DNA of 64,000 nucleotides from an uncultured Bacteroidales bacterium. GTDB taxonomy: Bacteria > Bacteroidota > Bacteroidia > Bacteroidales > P3. Shown piece by piece: positions 34,823 to 44,356 of the stretch. Both the position numbers and the translations under genes were made by a program. The stretch covers positions 198,358-262,357 of the forward strand of contig CAJTPR010000002.1 of the NCBI GenBank assembly GCA_910578275.1, in the 5' to 3' direction. How positions within the stretch are numbered: position 1 is the stretch's first letter; each line of letters starts with the position of its first letter. A model generated the notes under the pieces. The model was not told the origin of the DNA and did no database searches. It saw only the letters and a program-made list of their open reading frames with translations.

Positions 34823-36643
34823 ATGAAAGGAATATCGATCATATCCATATGGGCCGTCTTGTCGTTTTCGGCCTCTCTTTGGGCACAGGGCGGACATCCG
34901 GCCAGGAAACAGGCGGCGGATGAGCCGGAACTGCCGCGTAACCACGTTTCGTTGGTGGAGAACAAGATGGGCACGCTCTTGCAGATGATACGCTATGCCT
35001 ATGTGGAAGACGTGGATTTGGCACCCATCGTCGAGAAGGGCATCGTGAACATACTCGAACAGCTCGATCCCCATTCGGCCTATATCGCGGCCAAGGACTT
35101 GAAGCGTACCAACGAGCCGTTGGTAGGTAATTTCGACGGTATCGGCGTTTCGTTCCAGGTCTTCGAAGACAGCGTGATGATCATCGACGTGATTTCGGGC
35201 GGGCCTTCCCGCAAGGTAGGTTTGCTTCCGGGTGACAAGATCGTGCGTATCGACACCATGGACGCTACCGGCAAGAATGCCACGACCCACTTCGTCTTCA
35301 CGCATCTTCGCGGCAAGAAGGGCACGAAAGTGGAAGTGGGCGTCAAGCGCAAGGGCGTGGAGGAAATCATGTTCTTCGAAATCGAACGCGACAAGATACC
35401 TCTTCACAGCGTGGACACGTATTTCATGCTCGACAAGAAAAACGGCTATCTGCAACTGGATCGTTTTTCGCGTACCAGCGCCGAAGAAGTGGCCGATGCC
35501 TTGGCCGATCTCAAGAAGCAAGGCATGAAGAACCTCGTCCTCGACTTGCGCGGCAATACGGGCGGTTACCTCGACGTGGCCGTCGACCTGGTAGACCAGT
35601 TCCTGCCCAAAGACCGCTTGGTGGTGTACATGGAGGGCAAGGCGCAAGGACGCGAGGAATTCCATACTACCGGAAAAGGCTTGTTTACCGAGGGCAGGAT
35701 GGTGGTGATGATAGACGAGAATTCGGCTTCGGCGAGCGAAATCCTGGCGGGAGCCTTGCAAGACTGGGACCGCGCCCTCCTGGTAGGACGCCGTTCGTTC
35801 GGCAAGGGTCTGGTGCAACGGCCTTTCAACCTGCCCGACCATTCCAACGTGCGCCTGACCATCGCCCGATACTACACACCTTCGGGCCGTTGTATCCAAA
35901 AGCCCTACAAGGACGGGTTGGAGGCCTATTACAAGGATATCATGAACCGTTATCGTCACGGCGAGATGGTGCATCCCGATTCCATCCGCCTGCCTGATTC
36001 GTTGCGTTATCATACGGCGGGCGGCCGTGTGGTCTATGGCGGGGGCGGCATCATGCCCGACGTGTTCGTGCCGGCCGACACGCTGCGTGCCAGCGACTAT
36101 TACATCGCCTTGAGAAGCAAGAACCTGCTGAACCGTTTCGTCTTGCACGTATTGGACGGCAACAGGGAGGAATACAAGCGCAAGTATCCCGACTTCAAGA
36201 CATTCTGTGAACGTTTCGAACCGGACAGCGCCTTCATGCAGTCGTTTTACGACTATGCGGAAGAAAAGGGCGTTCCGCACACCAATTTCAAGGAAGCCCA
36301 GGCGGGCAGGTTCTTGCAGGATCTCCTCAAGGAAATGCAGGCGGACACCAATCTCGGGAAAGCACGGACGTACACCGAATACATGCGGAATGTCTTTTGG
36401 GATGAGGCCAGGATAAACGACTACCTGCTGCAAAAGGCGCAAAAGGAAGACGAGAACCAGCGTATCTACGACGAGACTTCCGACAAGTTCCTGCGCGTGC
36501 AGCTGAAAGCATTGTTTGCCAGCAACCTTTTCGGACCCGGATATTTCTATCAGGTCAGCAAGGAAATCGACGAGGCTTTCCAGAAAGCGGTGCAGGTGTT
36601 GAACGACAAGGCCCTTTTTGAACGGACGGGCATTCATGACTAA
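34823..36643 (+). CDS. S41 family C-terminal processing protease
   Basis: The 606-residue protein has a signal peptide (ending LWAQ), an N-terminal helical part, and a PDZ domain (about 110-190, GIGVSFQVFEDSVMII and GLLPGDKIVRID). The S41 catalytic domain carries the nucleophile Ser in ENSASASEI and the general-base Lys in RRSFGKGLVQR. A long C-terminal region of about 200 residues follows the catalytic part, as in Bacteroidota homologues. It should work in the periplasm, cutting near exposed C termini, with the PDZ domain recognising the tail. Its stop overlaps the tcdA start by 8 bases. Confidence 0.92.
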   Translation: MKGISIISIWAVLSFSASLWAQGGHPARKQAADEPELPRNHVSLVENKMGTLLQMIRYAYVEDVDLAPIVEKGIVNILEQLDPHSAYIAAKDLKRTNEPLVGNFDGIGVSFQVFEDSVMIIDVISGGPSRKVGLLPGDKIVRIDTMDATGKNATTHFVFTHLRGKKGTKVEVGVKRKGVEEIMFFEIERDKIPLHSVDTYFMLDKKNGYLQLDRFSRTSAEEVADALADLKKQGMKNLVLDLRGNTGGYLDVAVDLVDQFLPKDRLVVYMEGKAQGREEFHTTGKGLFTEGRMVVMIDENSASASEILAGALQDWDRALLVGRRSFGKGLVQRPFNLPDHSNVRLTIARYYTPSGRCIQKPYKDGLEAYYKDIMNRYRHGEMVHPDSIRLPDSLRYHTAGGRVVYGGGGIMPDVFVPADTLRASDYYIALRSKNLLNRFVLHVLDGNREEYKRKYPDFKTFCERFEPDSAFMQSFYDYAEEKGVPHTNFKEAQAGRFLQDLLKEMQADTNLGKARTYTEYMRNVFWDEARINDYLLQKAQKEDENQRIYDETSDKFLRVQLKALFASNLFGPGYFYQVSKEIDEAFQKAVQVLNDKALFERTGIHD

Positions 36644-37463
36644 GCCGGAAACGATGTGGCAGGAGCGTACGGAACTGTTGCTGGGTGCCGATTCGGTCAA
36701 AAGGTTGAACGAATCCGAAGTCTTGGTGATGGGCGTAGGCGGCGTGGGTGCCTATGCGGCCGAAATGCTGGTGCGGGCAGGCGTAGGTTCGCTCACCATC
36801 GTGGACGGAGACAGGATTCATGAGAGCAACCTCAACCGCCAGCTTCCCGCGCTCTTGCCCGAGGTGGGAAAACTGAAAACCGAAGTGCTCGGCCGCCGGC
36901 TGAAAGCCGTCAACCCCGATCTGAGGCTGACCGAGATAGCCGAATACGTCAAGGACGGGCGCATGACGGAAATCCTGGAAGGGAAGCCCTATCGTTATGT
37001 GGTGGACGCCATCGACACGCTTTCCCCCAAGCTCTATCTGCTCATCCATTGCGTAAGACGTTCCATTCCGGTGGTGAGTGCGATGGGATCGGGCGGCAAG
37101 GTCGACCCCATGCAACTGAAGATCTGTGACATATCCCAGACGTACAACTGTCCTTTGGCGGATGTCCTGCGCAAGCGGCTTCACAAGTGGGGCGTCTATA
37201 CGGGAATACAGGCCGTCTTTTCACCCGAGGCGGTGCCCCGTTCGGCGGTGGTCGAAACGCAGGGCGAGGCCAACAAGAAGTCGACGGTGGGCACGGTCTC
37301 GTACATGCCTTCCATTGTCGGATGCATGTGCGCATCGGTGGTAATCAGGGAGATATGTGGAGAGAAAGTGGTTTCCGACCTGCCTGTTCCTCCGGCTGTC
37401 CGCAAGAAGATAGCCTTGGCCGGGAAGGCACCGCGGACTCCCGGCGATTCTTTCTCCGTCTAA
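36636..37463 (+). CDS. tcdA: tRNA threonylcarbamoyladenosine dehydratase (TcdA/CsdL)
   Basis: The 275-residue protein is a ThiF/E1-like adenylating enzyme: ATP-binding VLVMGVGGVGAYAAEML, the Asp in IVDGDRIHESNLNRQ, and the TcdA-specific C-terminal section AVFSPEAVP and GTVSYMPSIVGCMCASVV. It turns t6A37 into the cyclic ct6A form in ANN-decoding tRNAs. The start was placed at 36636, which overlaps the protease stop by 8 bases; 36618 and 36654 are alternatives. Confidence 0.9.
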   Translation: MTKPETMWQERTELLLGADSVKRLNESEVLVMGVGGVGAYAAEMLVRAGVGSLTIVDGDRIHESNLNRQLPALLPEVGKLKTEVLGRRLKAVNPDLRLTEIAEYVKDGRMTEILEGKPYRYVVDAIDTLSPKLYLLIHCVRRSIPVVSAMGSGGKVDPMQLKICDISQTYNCPLADVLRKRLHKWGVYTGIQAVFSPEAVPRSAVVETQGEANKKSTVGTVSYMPSIVGCMCASVVIREICGEKVVSDLPVPPAVRKKIALAGKAPRTPGDSFSV

Positions 37464-37475
37464 TGAAAAAAGTTG

Positions 37476-37483
37476 TACATTTG
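37476..37483 (+). promoter_or_regulatory. -7 promoter element for gdhA
   Basis: TACATTTG matches TAnnTTTG. TTTC at 37451-37454, 21 bases upstream, could serve as a weak -33 element. The leader to the gdhA start is about 90 bases and A-rich, typical of highly expressed Bacteroidota genes. Confidence 0.6.
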
Positions 37484-37578
37484 CTCCCGCGTTGACGCAA
37501 AAACGCCTTGTAAAATATTGTGGGGCATTTAAGGCAGAAAAAACAAAATAAACAACAAATAACTCTAAAATTTTAGCC

Positions 37579-38913
37579 ATGGACGTAAACAAAATCTTGG
37601 CCGGTTTAAAGGAAAAACATCCTGATGAACCCTTGTTCCTCCAAGCCGTGGAGGAAGTGTTGAACTCTATCAAGGATTACGTGGAAGCGCATCCTAAATA
37701 CGAGCAACACAAAATCATCGACCGTATGGTCGAACCCGATCGCATCTTCACCTTCAAGGTGGAATGGGTTGACGACAAGGGCGAAATCCAAGTGAACACC
37801 GGTTACCGCGTTCAATTCAACAATGCCATTGGACCTTACAAGGGCGGTTTGCGTTTCCACCCCTCGGTTCGTCTGGATACCCTCAAGTTCCTGGGTTTCG
37901 AACAAACTTTCAAGAACAGCTTGACCACGTTGCCCATGGGTGGCGGCAAGGGTGGTTCCGACTTCAACGCCAAAGGTCGTTCCGACAATGAAATCATGCG
38001 TTTCTGCCAGGCTTTCATGATGGAACTCCAGAAATACATCGGACCTGAAACCGACGTTCCCGCCGGCGACATCGGCGTAGGCGGCCGTGAAATCGGTTAC
38101 ATGTACGGTATCTACAAGAAACTGCGCAACGAAAACACCGGCGTGTTGACCGGCAAGGGTGCCGGCTGGGGTGGCTCCATCCTCCGTCCCGAAGCCACCG
38201 GTTTCGGTGCCGTTTATTTCGTAGAACACATGCTCAAGGCCCACAACATGGACATCAAGGGCAAGACCGTCGCCATTTCCGGCTTCGGTAACGTTGCCTG
38301 GGGTGCCGTGACCAAGGCTACCGAATTGGGCGCCAAGGTCGTTACCATTTCCGGTCCCGACGGCTACATCTACGACGAGGAAGGCTTCAACGCGGAAAAG
38401 ATCGCCTATATGCTCGAACTGCGCGCCAGCAACAACGACGTGGTCGCTCCTTTCGCCACCAAGTTCAAGAGCGCCAAGTTCGTTGCCGGCAAGAAGCCTT
38501 GGGAACAGAAAGTGGACATCGCCATGCCTTGCGCCACGCAAAACGAGTTGCGTTTGGAAGACGCCCAGGCCTTGATCGCTAACAAGGTCACGTTGGTTGC
38601 CGAAGTTTCCAACATGGGTTGCCATGCCGATGCGGTGAACGCTTTCATCGCCAACAAGACCATCTTCGCTCCCGGTAAGGCCGTGAACGCCGGCGGTGTG
38701 GCCGTTTCCGGTCTGGAAATGAGCCAGAACTCCATGAAATACGGTTGGACGGGTGCCGAAGTCGATGCCAAGTTGCACCAGATTATGGAAAGCATCCACA
38801 GCAACTGTATCAAGTACGGCAAGGAAGGCGGTTACGTGAACTACGTGAAGGGTGCCAACGTCGCCGGCTTCATCAAGGTTGCCGATTCCATGATCGAACA
38901 AGGCGTTTGCTAG
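37579..38913 (+). CDS. gdhA: Glutamate dehydrogenase
   Basis: The 444-residue protein is a hexameric type glutamate dehydrogenase: the catalytic lysines in GPYKGGLRFHPS and LPMGGGKGGSDFN, and the Rossmann motif SGFGNVAWGAV. The absence of an acidic residue at the end of the second nucleotide-binding strand suggests NADPH use, but cofactor choice is not certain. It assimilates ammonia onto 2-oxoglutarate. The codon choice is strongly biased towards a few codons, which fits high expression. Confidence 0.95.
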   Translation: MDVNKILAGLKEKHPDEPLFLQAVEEVLNSIKDYVEAHPKYEQHKIIDRMVEPDRIFTFKVEWVDDKGEIQVNTGYRVQFNNAIGPYKGGLRFHPSVRLDTLKFLGFEQTFKNSLTTLPMGGGKGGSDFNAKGRSDNEIMRFCQAFMMELQKYIGPETDVPAGDIGVGGREIGYMYGIYKKLRNENTGVLTGKGAGWGGSILRPEATGFGAVYFVEHMLKAHNMDIKGKTVAISGFGNVAWGAVTKATELGAKVVTISGPDGYIYDEEGFNAEKIAYMLELRASNNDVVAPFATKFKSAKFVAGKKPWEQKVDIAMPCATQNELRLEDAQALIANKVTLVAEVSNMGCHADAVNAFIANKTIFAPGKAVNAGGVAVSGLEMSQNSMKYGWTGAEVDAKLHQIMESIHSNCIKYGKEGGYVNYVKGANVAGFIKVADSMIEQGVC

Positions 38914-38956
38914 TTCGACAGCATTTGGAATGAAAATCCGGGAGTACCGGAACGGG

Positions 38957-38990
38957 AGGCGGGCGGCCGAATGGTCGCCCGCCTTGTTTA
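38957..38990 (+). terminator. Probable terminator after gdhA
   Basis: AGGCGGGCG (38957-38965) pairs with CGCCCGCCT (38976-38984) around a 10-base loop and is followed by a T-rich stretch. Confidence 0.7.
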
Positions 38991-39014
38991 TATGCGGCCG
39001 TATGTCTATCTTTG
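38984..39014 (+). promoter_or_regulatory. Promoter of the 39073 lipoprotein operon
   Basis: TATCTTTG (39007-39014) is a full -7 match. TTG at 38984-38986 lies 20 bases upstream, the expected -33 spacing, and overlaps the 3' arm of the gdhA terminator. Confidence 0.65.
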
Positions 39015-39072
39015 CCCCTTATTTTATTAGTTCATAAGTAACTAATATATTATTTACAAGTAACTGGATCGA

Positions 39073-40674
39073 ATGGGAAAAGGGATTTTACCCTTGGTCT
39101 TTTTGGTGGTGACGGGAATTTTCGGGTCGTGCATGCGGCCTGAGGATTTCGATATGGACATGTACGCCGACCAAGGTATCGATTATGACGTGGCCATGCC
39201 GCTTACGTCGACCAAACTCACGATAGACAACCTCATAGACCTCAAGGGCGGGGTGTTCGTGCCCGACGACACGAACTTGTTGCACATCATCTATTCCATG
39301 ACACCCGAAAGTGCCGAACTGCTGCCGGACGTGACGTTGGGAAATACCCCCGCTTTCGGTTTCTCCACCTCGATGCTCTCTTATACGTGCATGAAAGATA
39401 CCTTGTTTTCCGTTCCTTTCTCCGATACCGTCCATTTCGACATGGATGGCGTGGCGGCCAGCGTCAAGACGCTATACCTTTCTTCCGCCCGCATGGCGAT
39501 GCACAACGTCAACACGTTCAAGTTTCCGATGCATGTCAGGATGGAGTTCGCCAACATCAAGGACGCCCAAGGGCGGAACATCGTTTATCAAATGGAAGTT
39601 CCGGCAAATACGGACCGCGACACGGTCATGATGATGGAAAACGTCAAGGTGGAAATGGACCATGCGGCCAAGCCGTACGTGATCTTGTCGGGATTGTCCA
39701 CGGTAAACGTCAAGCGTGTGGAAGGCGACAGCATCTGGCATACGGGCATGCTCTATACCAATGCGGGATTGCAGGACATGGAATTCAGGCGTGCCGACGG
39801 TCACCTGTTCAAGACTTCCTATTCCATCGTGGGAAACATGCCTGTCGAAGGATTGGGCCTGGAACGCATGACCGACATCAAGTTCAACGAGGCCTACCTC
39901 ATTGCAGACCTGAAAGTGGAAGACATCAGCGCGCCGGTGCGTTTGACCGACTCGAAAGTGCTTATCCGCAACGTGAACGGATCTTCCACGGCGGTGTCGC
40001 TTTTTCCCGAAAACTACGACATTGCCTATCCGGGCATCGACGACGAGCCCATGGTAAAGGCAAGCAAGGAATCCTCGACCATGACGGACTTGTTGATAGA
40101 CAGGCCTAACCTTGTGACCTATGAAGTGAAAGGCGACGTCAATCCGGAGAATGACAGCATGTTGTTGCAGGCCATTCAGAAGGGAAGCAAGATCTCGATG
40201 GGGCTTACTTGCGACATCCCCCTTTATTTTTCCGCCGACAATTACGCCTTGCGCGACACGATGGAAATCTCGTTGGACAATCTGGACGAGGACACGGAAT
40301 TGCATTATTTCGACATGAAGTCGATCCTCAAGAACGCCTTCCCGTTGGATGTGGTGTTCTCGTTGCATTTCCTTGACGCGAACCATAGAGAGCTCTTTAC
40401 CCTTTTCCATGAAGACCTGGTCGAAGGAGGAAAGATCGGCCCCGCCCCCGGTTATCATGTGGTGGAACCGTCCGTTTCCAGATTCGAGGACGTATTGGAC
40501 GCGGCCGAAATGGAACTTGCCAGGAGAATGCATTACGTGGTGGTGGATGCCAGGTTCAGCACTACCGACAAGGCGACGGCGAAGTTCTACGTGGATGGGG
40601 AAAAAGAGGGTTTCGTGGACGTGAAAGTGGGAGTGAGGATCAAGATAAGGCAGAAAGGGTTGACGGGATTTTAG
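39073..40674 (+). CDS. Lipoprotein of unknown function, partner of a DUF5723-like protein
   Basis: The 533-residue protein has a lipoprotein signal (GIFGSCMRP). The mature part is beta-rich, with repeated strands such as DVVFSLHFLDANHRELFTLF and a C-terminal TAKFYVDGEKEGFVDVKVGVRIKI, which looks like a stacked beta-sandwich of an envelope protein. No family was recognised. The next gene starts 2 bases after the stop and encodes an outer-membrane protein, so a surface or periplasmic partner role for that barrel is a fair inference. Confidence 0.75.
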   Translation: MGKGILPLVFLVVTGIFGSCMRPEDFDMDMYADQGIDYDVAMPLTSTKLTIDNLIDLKGGVFVPDDTNLLHIIYSMTPESAELLPDVTLGNTPAFGFSTSMLSYTCMKDTLFSVPFSDTVHFDMDGVAASVKTLYLSSARMAMHNVNTFKFPMHVRMEFANIKDAQGRNIVYQMEVPANTDRDTVMMMENVKVEMDHAAKPYVILSGLSTVNVKRVEGDSIWHTGMLYTNAGLQDMEFRRADGHLFKTSYSIVGNMPVEGLGLERMTDIKFNEAYLIADLKVEDISAPVRLTDSKVLIRNVNGSSTAVSLFPENYDIAYPGIDDEPMVKASKESSTMTDLLIDRPNLVTYEVKGDVNPENDSMLLQAIQKGSKISMGLTCDIPLYFSADNYALRDTMEISLDNLDEDTELHYFDMKSILKNAFPLDVVFSLHFLDANHRELFTLFHEDLVEGGKIGPAPGYHVVEPSVSRFEDVLDAAEMELARRMHYVVVDARFSTTDKATAKFYVDGEKEGFVDVKVGVRIKIRQKGLTGF

Positions 40675-40675
40675 T

Positions 40676-42097
40676 ATGAAAGCAAGAATCATCGCCATAT
40701 GGGTCGTATTGACGGGGATTTTCCCGTGCCTTGCCGTGGCGCAGGACGGCACGAATTTCTATTTCAACGAAGTCCAGGTACAACGCAACAACCTTAATCC
40801 CGCCTTTGTCACGCCCTACAAGCTTTCGGTGGGCATTCCCGCCCTTTCGGGCTTGAATGTGCGTCTGGAAAACAATTTCTTGTCTTGGAACGCGTTTGTC
40901 AGGCGGGGTGCGGACGACAGCTTGCGTCTCGACATACCGCGTCTGGTGGGAAAGGCCGCCCGTCGTTCGCGCATAGCGGCCGTCGTGGACGAGGAGATCA
41001 TCAGGGTCGGTTGGAGGCGCGGACGCAACAACTACGTGATAGGGCTTTCCGTGCATGCCGACATGCAGCTGGTCCTGGGAAAGGAGACCTTGGCGTTCCT
41101 GCTGCAAGGACCCGGCGCCCATCTGGGATATAACGACCTTCCAGGCAACCGTTTCGACATCAACAGTTATGCCTATCTCTATTTCGGTTATTCGCGTCAG
41201 ATCGACAAGCACCTGACCCTCGGTGGTCGTTTCAAGTTGTTGCACGGCCTCTATAATTTCCATACCAAAGACCTGGAGATGCGTTTCAACATCCTCAACG
41301 AGGACATGTCCGATCCCGACATGGTGCCCTACCAATACGAAATGCACTTGAACGGTTCGTTCCGTACCAACCTTCCATTGGACAATGACCTGAAAATGGA
41401 TGGCGGCTTCTCGGTCCAACCTTTCCGCAACATGGGCGCGGCGCTCGACTTGGGCATGAACTATCATTTCGACATGGGGCTCGACGTGTCGGCGTCGATT
41501 CTCGATCTGGGTTTTCTCGTCTGGGGAGACAAGAATGCCTCCGAATTCGAGAGCACGAGCCACATGGAGAACTTCCGGGGCATCGACATAAAGAAACTGC
41601 AAGACGGGAGCACGACTCCGATCGGTCTGGTCAAAGACATCGTCCATGACATCTGGGATACCCTGGGCCTGAAAAAGAACGACAGCGTGAAAGGTTCGTA
41701 CACCCGTATGCTGCCGGCCAGCGTCAACATCGGTCTTTCTTACACGCTTCTGGACATTCATCGTTTCGGCGTGTTGCTCAGAGGGCAGTTCTACAACAAG
41801 TACTTCTCGCCCGAAATCGGCGTTTCCTATACGATCATGCCTTGCAAGAATTTCGCCTTGAGCGTCAGCAATACGTTTTCGAGCGGGAACATGCTCAATC
41901 TCGGCCTGTCTTTGGCGGTGAACGCCGGGCCGGTGCAGTTTCACCTGGGCGTGGATTGCATCAATTCGTTCAATGTGGCCAAGATGCGCACGGTCGGCGT
42001 AAGTTTCGGAATGAATCTCGTGTTCGGAAAGTCGACCTACGACTGGTACACGGGTGATATGGATCATGATACGGATGGAACAGGCAGTGCGGAATGA
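40676..42097 (+). CDS. DUF5723-like outer-membrane beta-barrel protein
   Basis: The 473-residue protein has a signal peptide (LAVAQ) and the start NNLNPAFVTPYKLSVGIPAL, typical of the DUF5723 or PorP/SprF-like group of Bacteroidota outer-membrane barrels. Alternating strands follow (YLYFGYSRQIDKHLTLGGRFKLL, LDLGMNYHFDMGLDVSAS) and the end is a short acidic tail. Such proteins may help secretion or surface anchoring, but this one has no proven role. It is tightly coupled to the preceding lipoprotein gene and overlaps rsmG by 23 bases. Confidence 0.82.
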   Translation: MKARIIAIWVVLTGIFPCLAVAQDGTNFYFNEVQVQRNNLNPAFVTPYKLSVGIPALSGLNVRLENNFLSWNAFVRRGADDSLRLDIPRLVGKAARRSRIAAVVDEEIIRVGWRRGRNNYVIGLSVHADMQLVLGKETLAFLLQGPGAHLGYNDLPGNRFDINSYAYLYFGYSRQIDKHLTLGGRFKLLHGLYNFHTKDLEMRFNILNEDMSDPDMVPYQYEMHLNGSFRTNLPLDNDLKMDGGFSVQPFRNMGAALDLGMNYHFDMGLDVSASILDLGFLVWGDKNASEFESTSHMENFRGIDIKKLQDGSTTPIGLVKDIVHDIWDTLGLKKNDSVKGSYTRMLPASVNIGLSYTLLDIHRFGVLLRGQFYNKYFSPEIGVSYTIMPCKNFALSVSNTFSSGNMLNLGLSLAVNAGPVQFHLGVDCINSFNVAKMRTVGVSFGMNLVFGKSTYDWYTGDMDHDTDGTGSAE

Positions 42098-42767
42098 TTC
42101 CTGGTGGCGGACGGCCGAGGTCGTGCGCAGGTTCTTTCCCTCGCTCGCTCCCTTGCAGATGGAGCGGTACGAGCGGATGTTCCCGTTGTATGCCGAATGG
42201 AACGCGAAGATAAACGTCATCTCGCGCAAGGACATAGACAACCTTTACCTGCACCATGTCTTGCATAGCCTGTCCGTGGCCCGCTTGGTGAAGTTCGAGC
42301 CGGGAGCCCGGGTGCTGGACGTGGGTACCGGCGGCGGTTTTCCGGGCATCCCGTTGGCCGTGATGTTTCCTCAGACGCGATTCCTGCTGGTCGATTCCAT
42401 CGGCAAAAAGATAAAGGTGGTGCAGGCGGTGGCCGACGCATTGGGACTGGATAACGTGGAAACGCGCGCGTGCAGGGTGGAAACCTTGCGTGATTCCTAT
42501 GATTTCGTGATAAGTCGCGCCGTTACCCGTTTGCCTGAATTTTACGGTTGGGTGCGCAACCTCGTTTCCAAGCAGCAGCGGCATGCCCTGCCCAACGGCA
42601 TCCTATACCTGAAAGGCGGCGACTTGCAAGCCGAGACCAAGCCTTTCGGGCGCAGGGTCACGCAATACGAATTGCCGATGCTCTTCGGCCTGGACGCGAA
42701 AGATGCCGGAAACCTGCCGGCCTTTGAATTCCTCGAAACCAAAAAACTCATTCACCTTGTTTTCTGA
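42075..42767 (+). CDS. rsmG: 16S rRNA (guanine527-N7)-methyltransferase RsmG
   Basis: The 230-residue protein has the RsmG pattern: KINVISRKDIDNLYLHHVLHSL, then the SAM-binding VLDVGTGGGFPGIPLAV, and VISRAVTRLPEFYGWV. It methylates N7 of G527 in the 530 loop of 16S rRNA. The start at 42075 (MEQAVRND) is in the overlap with the previous gene. 42054 is also in frame, but a 44-base overlap is less likely. Confidence 0.93.
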   Translation: MEQAVRNDSWWRTAEVVRRFFPSLAPLQMERYERMFPLYAEWNAKINVISRKDIDNLYLHHVLHSLSVARLVKFEPGARVLDVGTGGGFPGIPLAVMFPQTRFLLVDSIGKKIKVVQAVADALGLDNVETRACRVETLRDSYDFVISRAVTRLPEFYGWVRNLVSKQQRHALPNGILYLKGGDLQAETKPFGRRVTQYELPMLFGLDAKDAGNLPAFEFLETKKLIHLVF

Positions 42768-43362
42768 AATCATCCGGTTCGACCGTCAAGTCACGGTGGC
42801 CGTCAACCAATGGCATTCTTCCTGGGCGGACGTGTTCATGCATACGATAAGCAACACGGCCACTTGGATTCCGATATATATATTGCTGACAGGCTTGATA
42901 GCCTATACCTACAGGAAGTCTTCCTGGATCGTGCTGTTGGGCGTGGTCGTGCTCGTAGGGCTGGCCGACTGGACCAGCGTGCATTTCTTCAAGGAAACGG
43001 TGATGAGGTTGCGACCCGGACATGAACCGGCCTTGGAAGGACTGGTACGCCTGCCATACGGCAAGGGCGGCTTGTACGGATTCGTTTCCTCGCATGCCTC
43101 CAACTGCTTTGCCATCGCCGCCTTCGTCACGTTCGCGTTGCATCGCAGGTTCAAGGTATTCCGTTACGGGATAATGTATTTCTGGGCGGCTTTGATTTGT
43201 TACAGCCGCGTCTATCTGGCAAGGCACTATGTCGGCGACGTGCTTTGCGGCGCGTTGTGGGGCTGTCTGCTCGGGTGGCTGATGTGGAGGGCTACTCGTT
43301 TAGCGCTTTCCAGAGCATATCCTTCAATGGATCGATGCCTGTACCGGTCACCGACGAAATAA
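42757..43362 (+). CDS. PAP2 superfamily membrane phosphatase
   Basis: The protein, about 201 residues, has hydrophobic segments and the three phosphatase motifs: KETVMRLRP, SSHASNCF (the PSGH-like motif) and SRVYLARHYVGD. It is a membrane enzyme that removes phosphate from a lipid such as undecaprenyl pyrophosphate or phosphatidylglycerol phosphate; which one is not shown. The start is uncertain. The ATG at 42703 overlaps rsmG by 65 bases, while the TTG at 42757 matches the usual N terminus of the family. The last 71 bases overlap the 3' end of the convergent obg gene. Confidence 0.85.
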   Translation: MFSEIIRFDRQVTVAVNQWHSSWADVFMHTISNTATWIPIYILLTGLIAYTYRKSSWIVLLGVVVLVGLADWTSVHFFKETVMRLRPGHEPALEGLVRLPYGKGGLYGFVSSHASNCFAIAAFVTFALHRRFKVFRYGIMYFWAALICYSRVYLARHYVGDVLCGALWGCLLGWLMWRATRLALSRAYPSMDRCLYRSPTK

Positions 43363-44302
43363 AGACGAACGGCAAGCCGGCGGGCAGTTTCTTTTGCAGG
43401 CGTTTCTTCTCCTTGTCGATTTCCTTTTCCGATAACAGGTCGCATTTGGTAACGGCCAGGATACGCTTCTTGTCCAGCAGTTCGGGGTTATATCGCCGCA
43501 ATTCGTCCGACAGGATCCCGTATTGTTTTTCGATGCTTTTTTGCGTTTCTTCGAGGCTGGCCATGAACAGCAGGATGGAATTGCGTTCGATGTGCCGCAG
43601 GAAACGCAATCCGAGACCTTTCCCGTCGGCCGCGCCTTCGATGATGCCGGGAATGTCGGCCATCACGAACGATTTTCCGTCACGGTAGCTTACCATGCCC
43701 AGGTTGGGAACCAGCGTAGTGAAAGGGTAGTTGGCGATTTCCGGCTTGGCCGCCGAAACCACCGACAGCAGCGTGGATTTTCCCGCGTTGGGAAATCCCA
43801 CCAGGCCGACGTCGGCAAGTACTTTCAACTCCAGTATCTTCCATGCTTCCGTGCCTTCTTCGCCGGGTTGGGCGAACTTTGGGGCCTGCATCGTGGCCGA
43901 CTTGAAAAAGTCGTTGCCCTTTCCGCCGCGTCCGCCCTGCATCAATATCACTTGTTCGCCGTCCCGGGTCACTTCCGCTTCGGTTTCGCCCGTTTCGGCA
44001 TCGCGCACGATGGTACCCAACGGCACTTGCACGAAGATGTCCTTGCCGTTGGCTCCCGTACTGCGGTTCTCGCTGCCGTTGCCGCCGTTCTCGGCCAGGA
44101 TGTGCTTGGTATATTTGAGGTGCAGCAATGTCCAAAGCTGGGCGTTGCCTTGCAGGATGATGTGCCCGCCGCGCCCGCCGTTGCCGCCGTCAGGGCCGCC
44201 CCTGGGATTCTTCTTGCTTCTGAAAAAGTGGCAAGAACCCGCTCCGCCGTTGCCTGAACGACAAAAGATCTTTACGTAATCGACAAAGTTAGAAGTAGCC
44301 AT
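43292..44302 (-). CDS. obg: Obg family GTPase (ObgE/CgtA)
   Basis: The 336-residue protein has the glycine-rich Obg fold (SGNGGAGSCHF, GGPDGGNGGRGG) followed by a G domain: G1 GFPNAGKSTLL, G3 DIPGIIEGA, G4 TKCDLL and G5 SSVTGTG. It binds the 50S subunit, controls late assembly and senses (p)ppGpp. The C-terminal OCT domain of some homologues is missing, as usual in Bacteroidota. The start at 44302 (MATSNFVDYVK) drops a 37-residue extension that runs into the tRNA-Phe promoter. Its 3' end overlaps the PAP2 gene. Confidence 0.95.
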   Translation of the reverse strand: MATSNFVDYVKIFCRSGNGGAGSCHFFRSKKNPRGGPDGGNGGRGGHIILQGNAQLWTLLHLKYTKHILAENGGNGSENRSTGANGKDIFVQVPLGTIVRDAETGETEAEVTRDGEQVILMQGGRGGKGNDFFKSATMQAPKFAQPGEEGTEAWKILELKVLADVGLVGFPNAGKSTLLSVVSAAKPEIANYPFTTLVPNLGMVSYRDGKSFVMADIPGIIEGAADGKGLGLRFLRHIERNSILLFMASLEETQKSIEKQYGILSDELRRYNPELLDKKRILAVTKCDLLSEKEIDKEKKRLQKKLPAGLPFVFISSVTGTGIDPLKDMLWKALNE

Positions 44303-44356
44303 AATGCAGTTGCGCGGCTTGTCGGGCGGGAACGTGCCTCCCCACGGCCACGGATG

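Noticed and set aside
37606..38901. 431-residue minus-strand open frame opposite gdhA
   Set aside because: Typical antisense frame over a highly expressed gene; the gdhA product is unmistakable.
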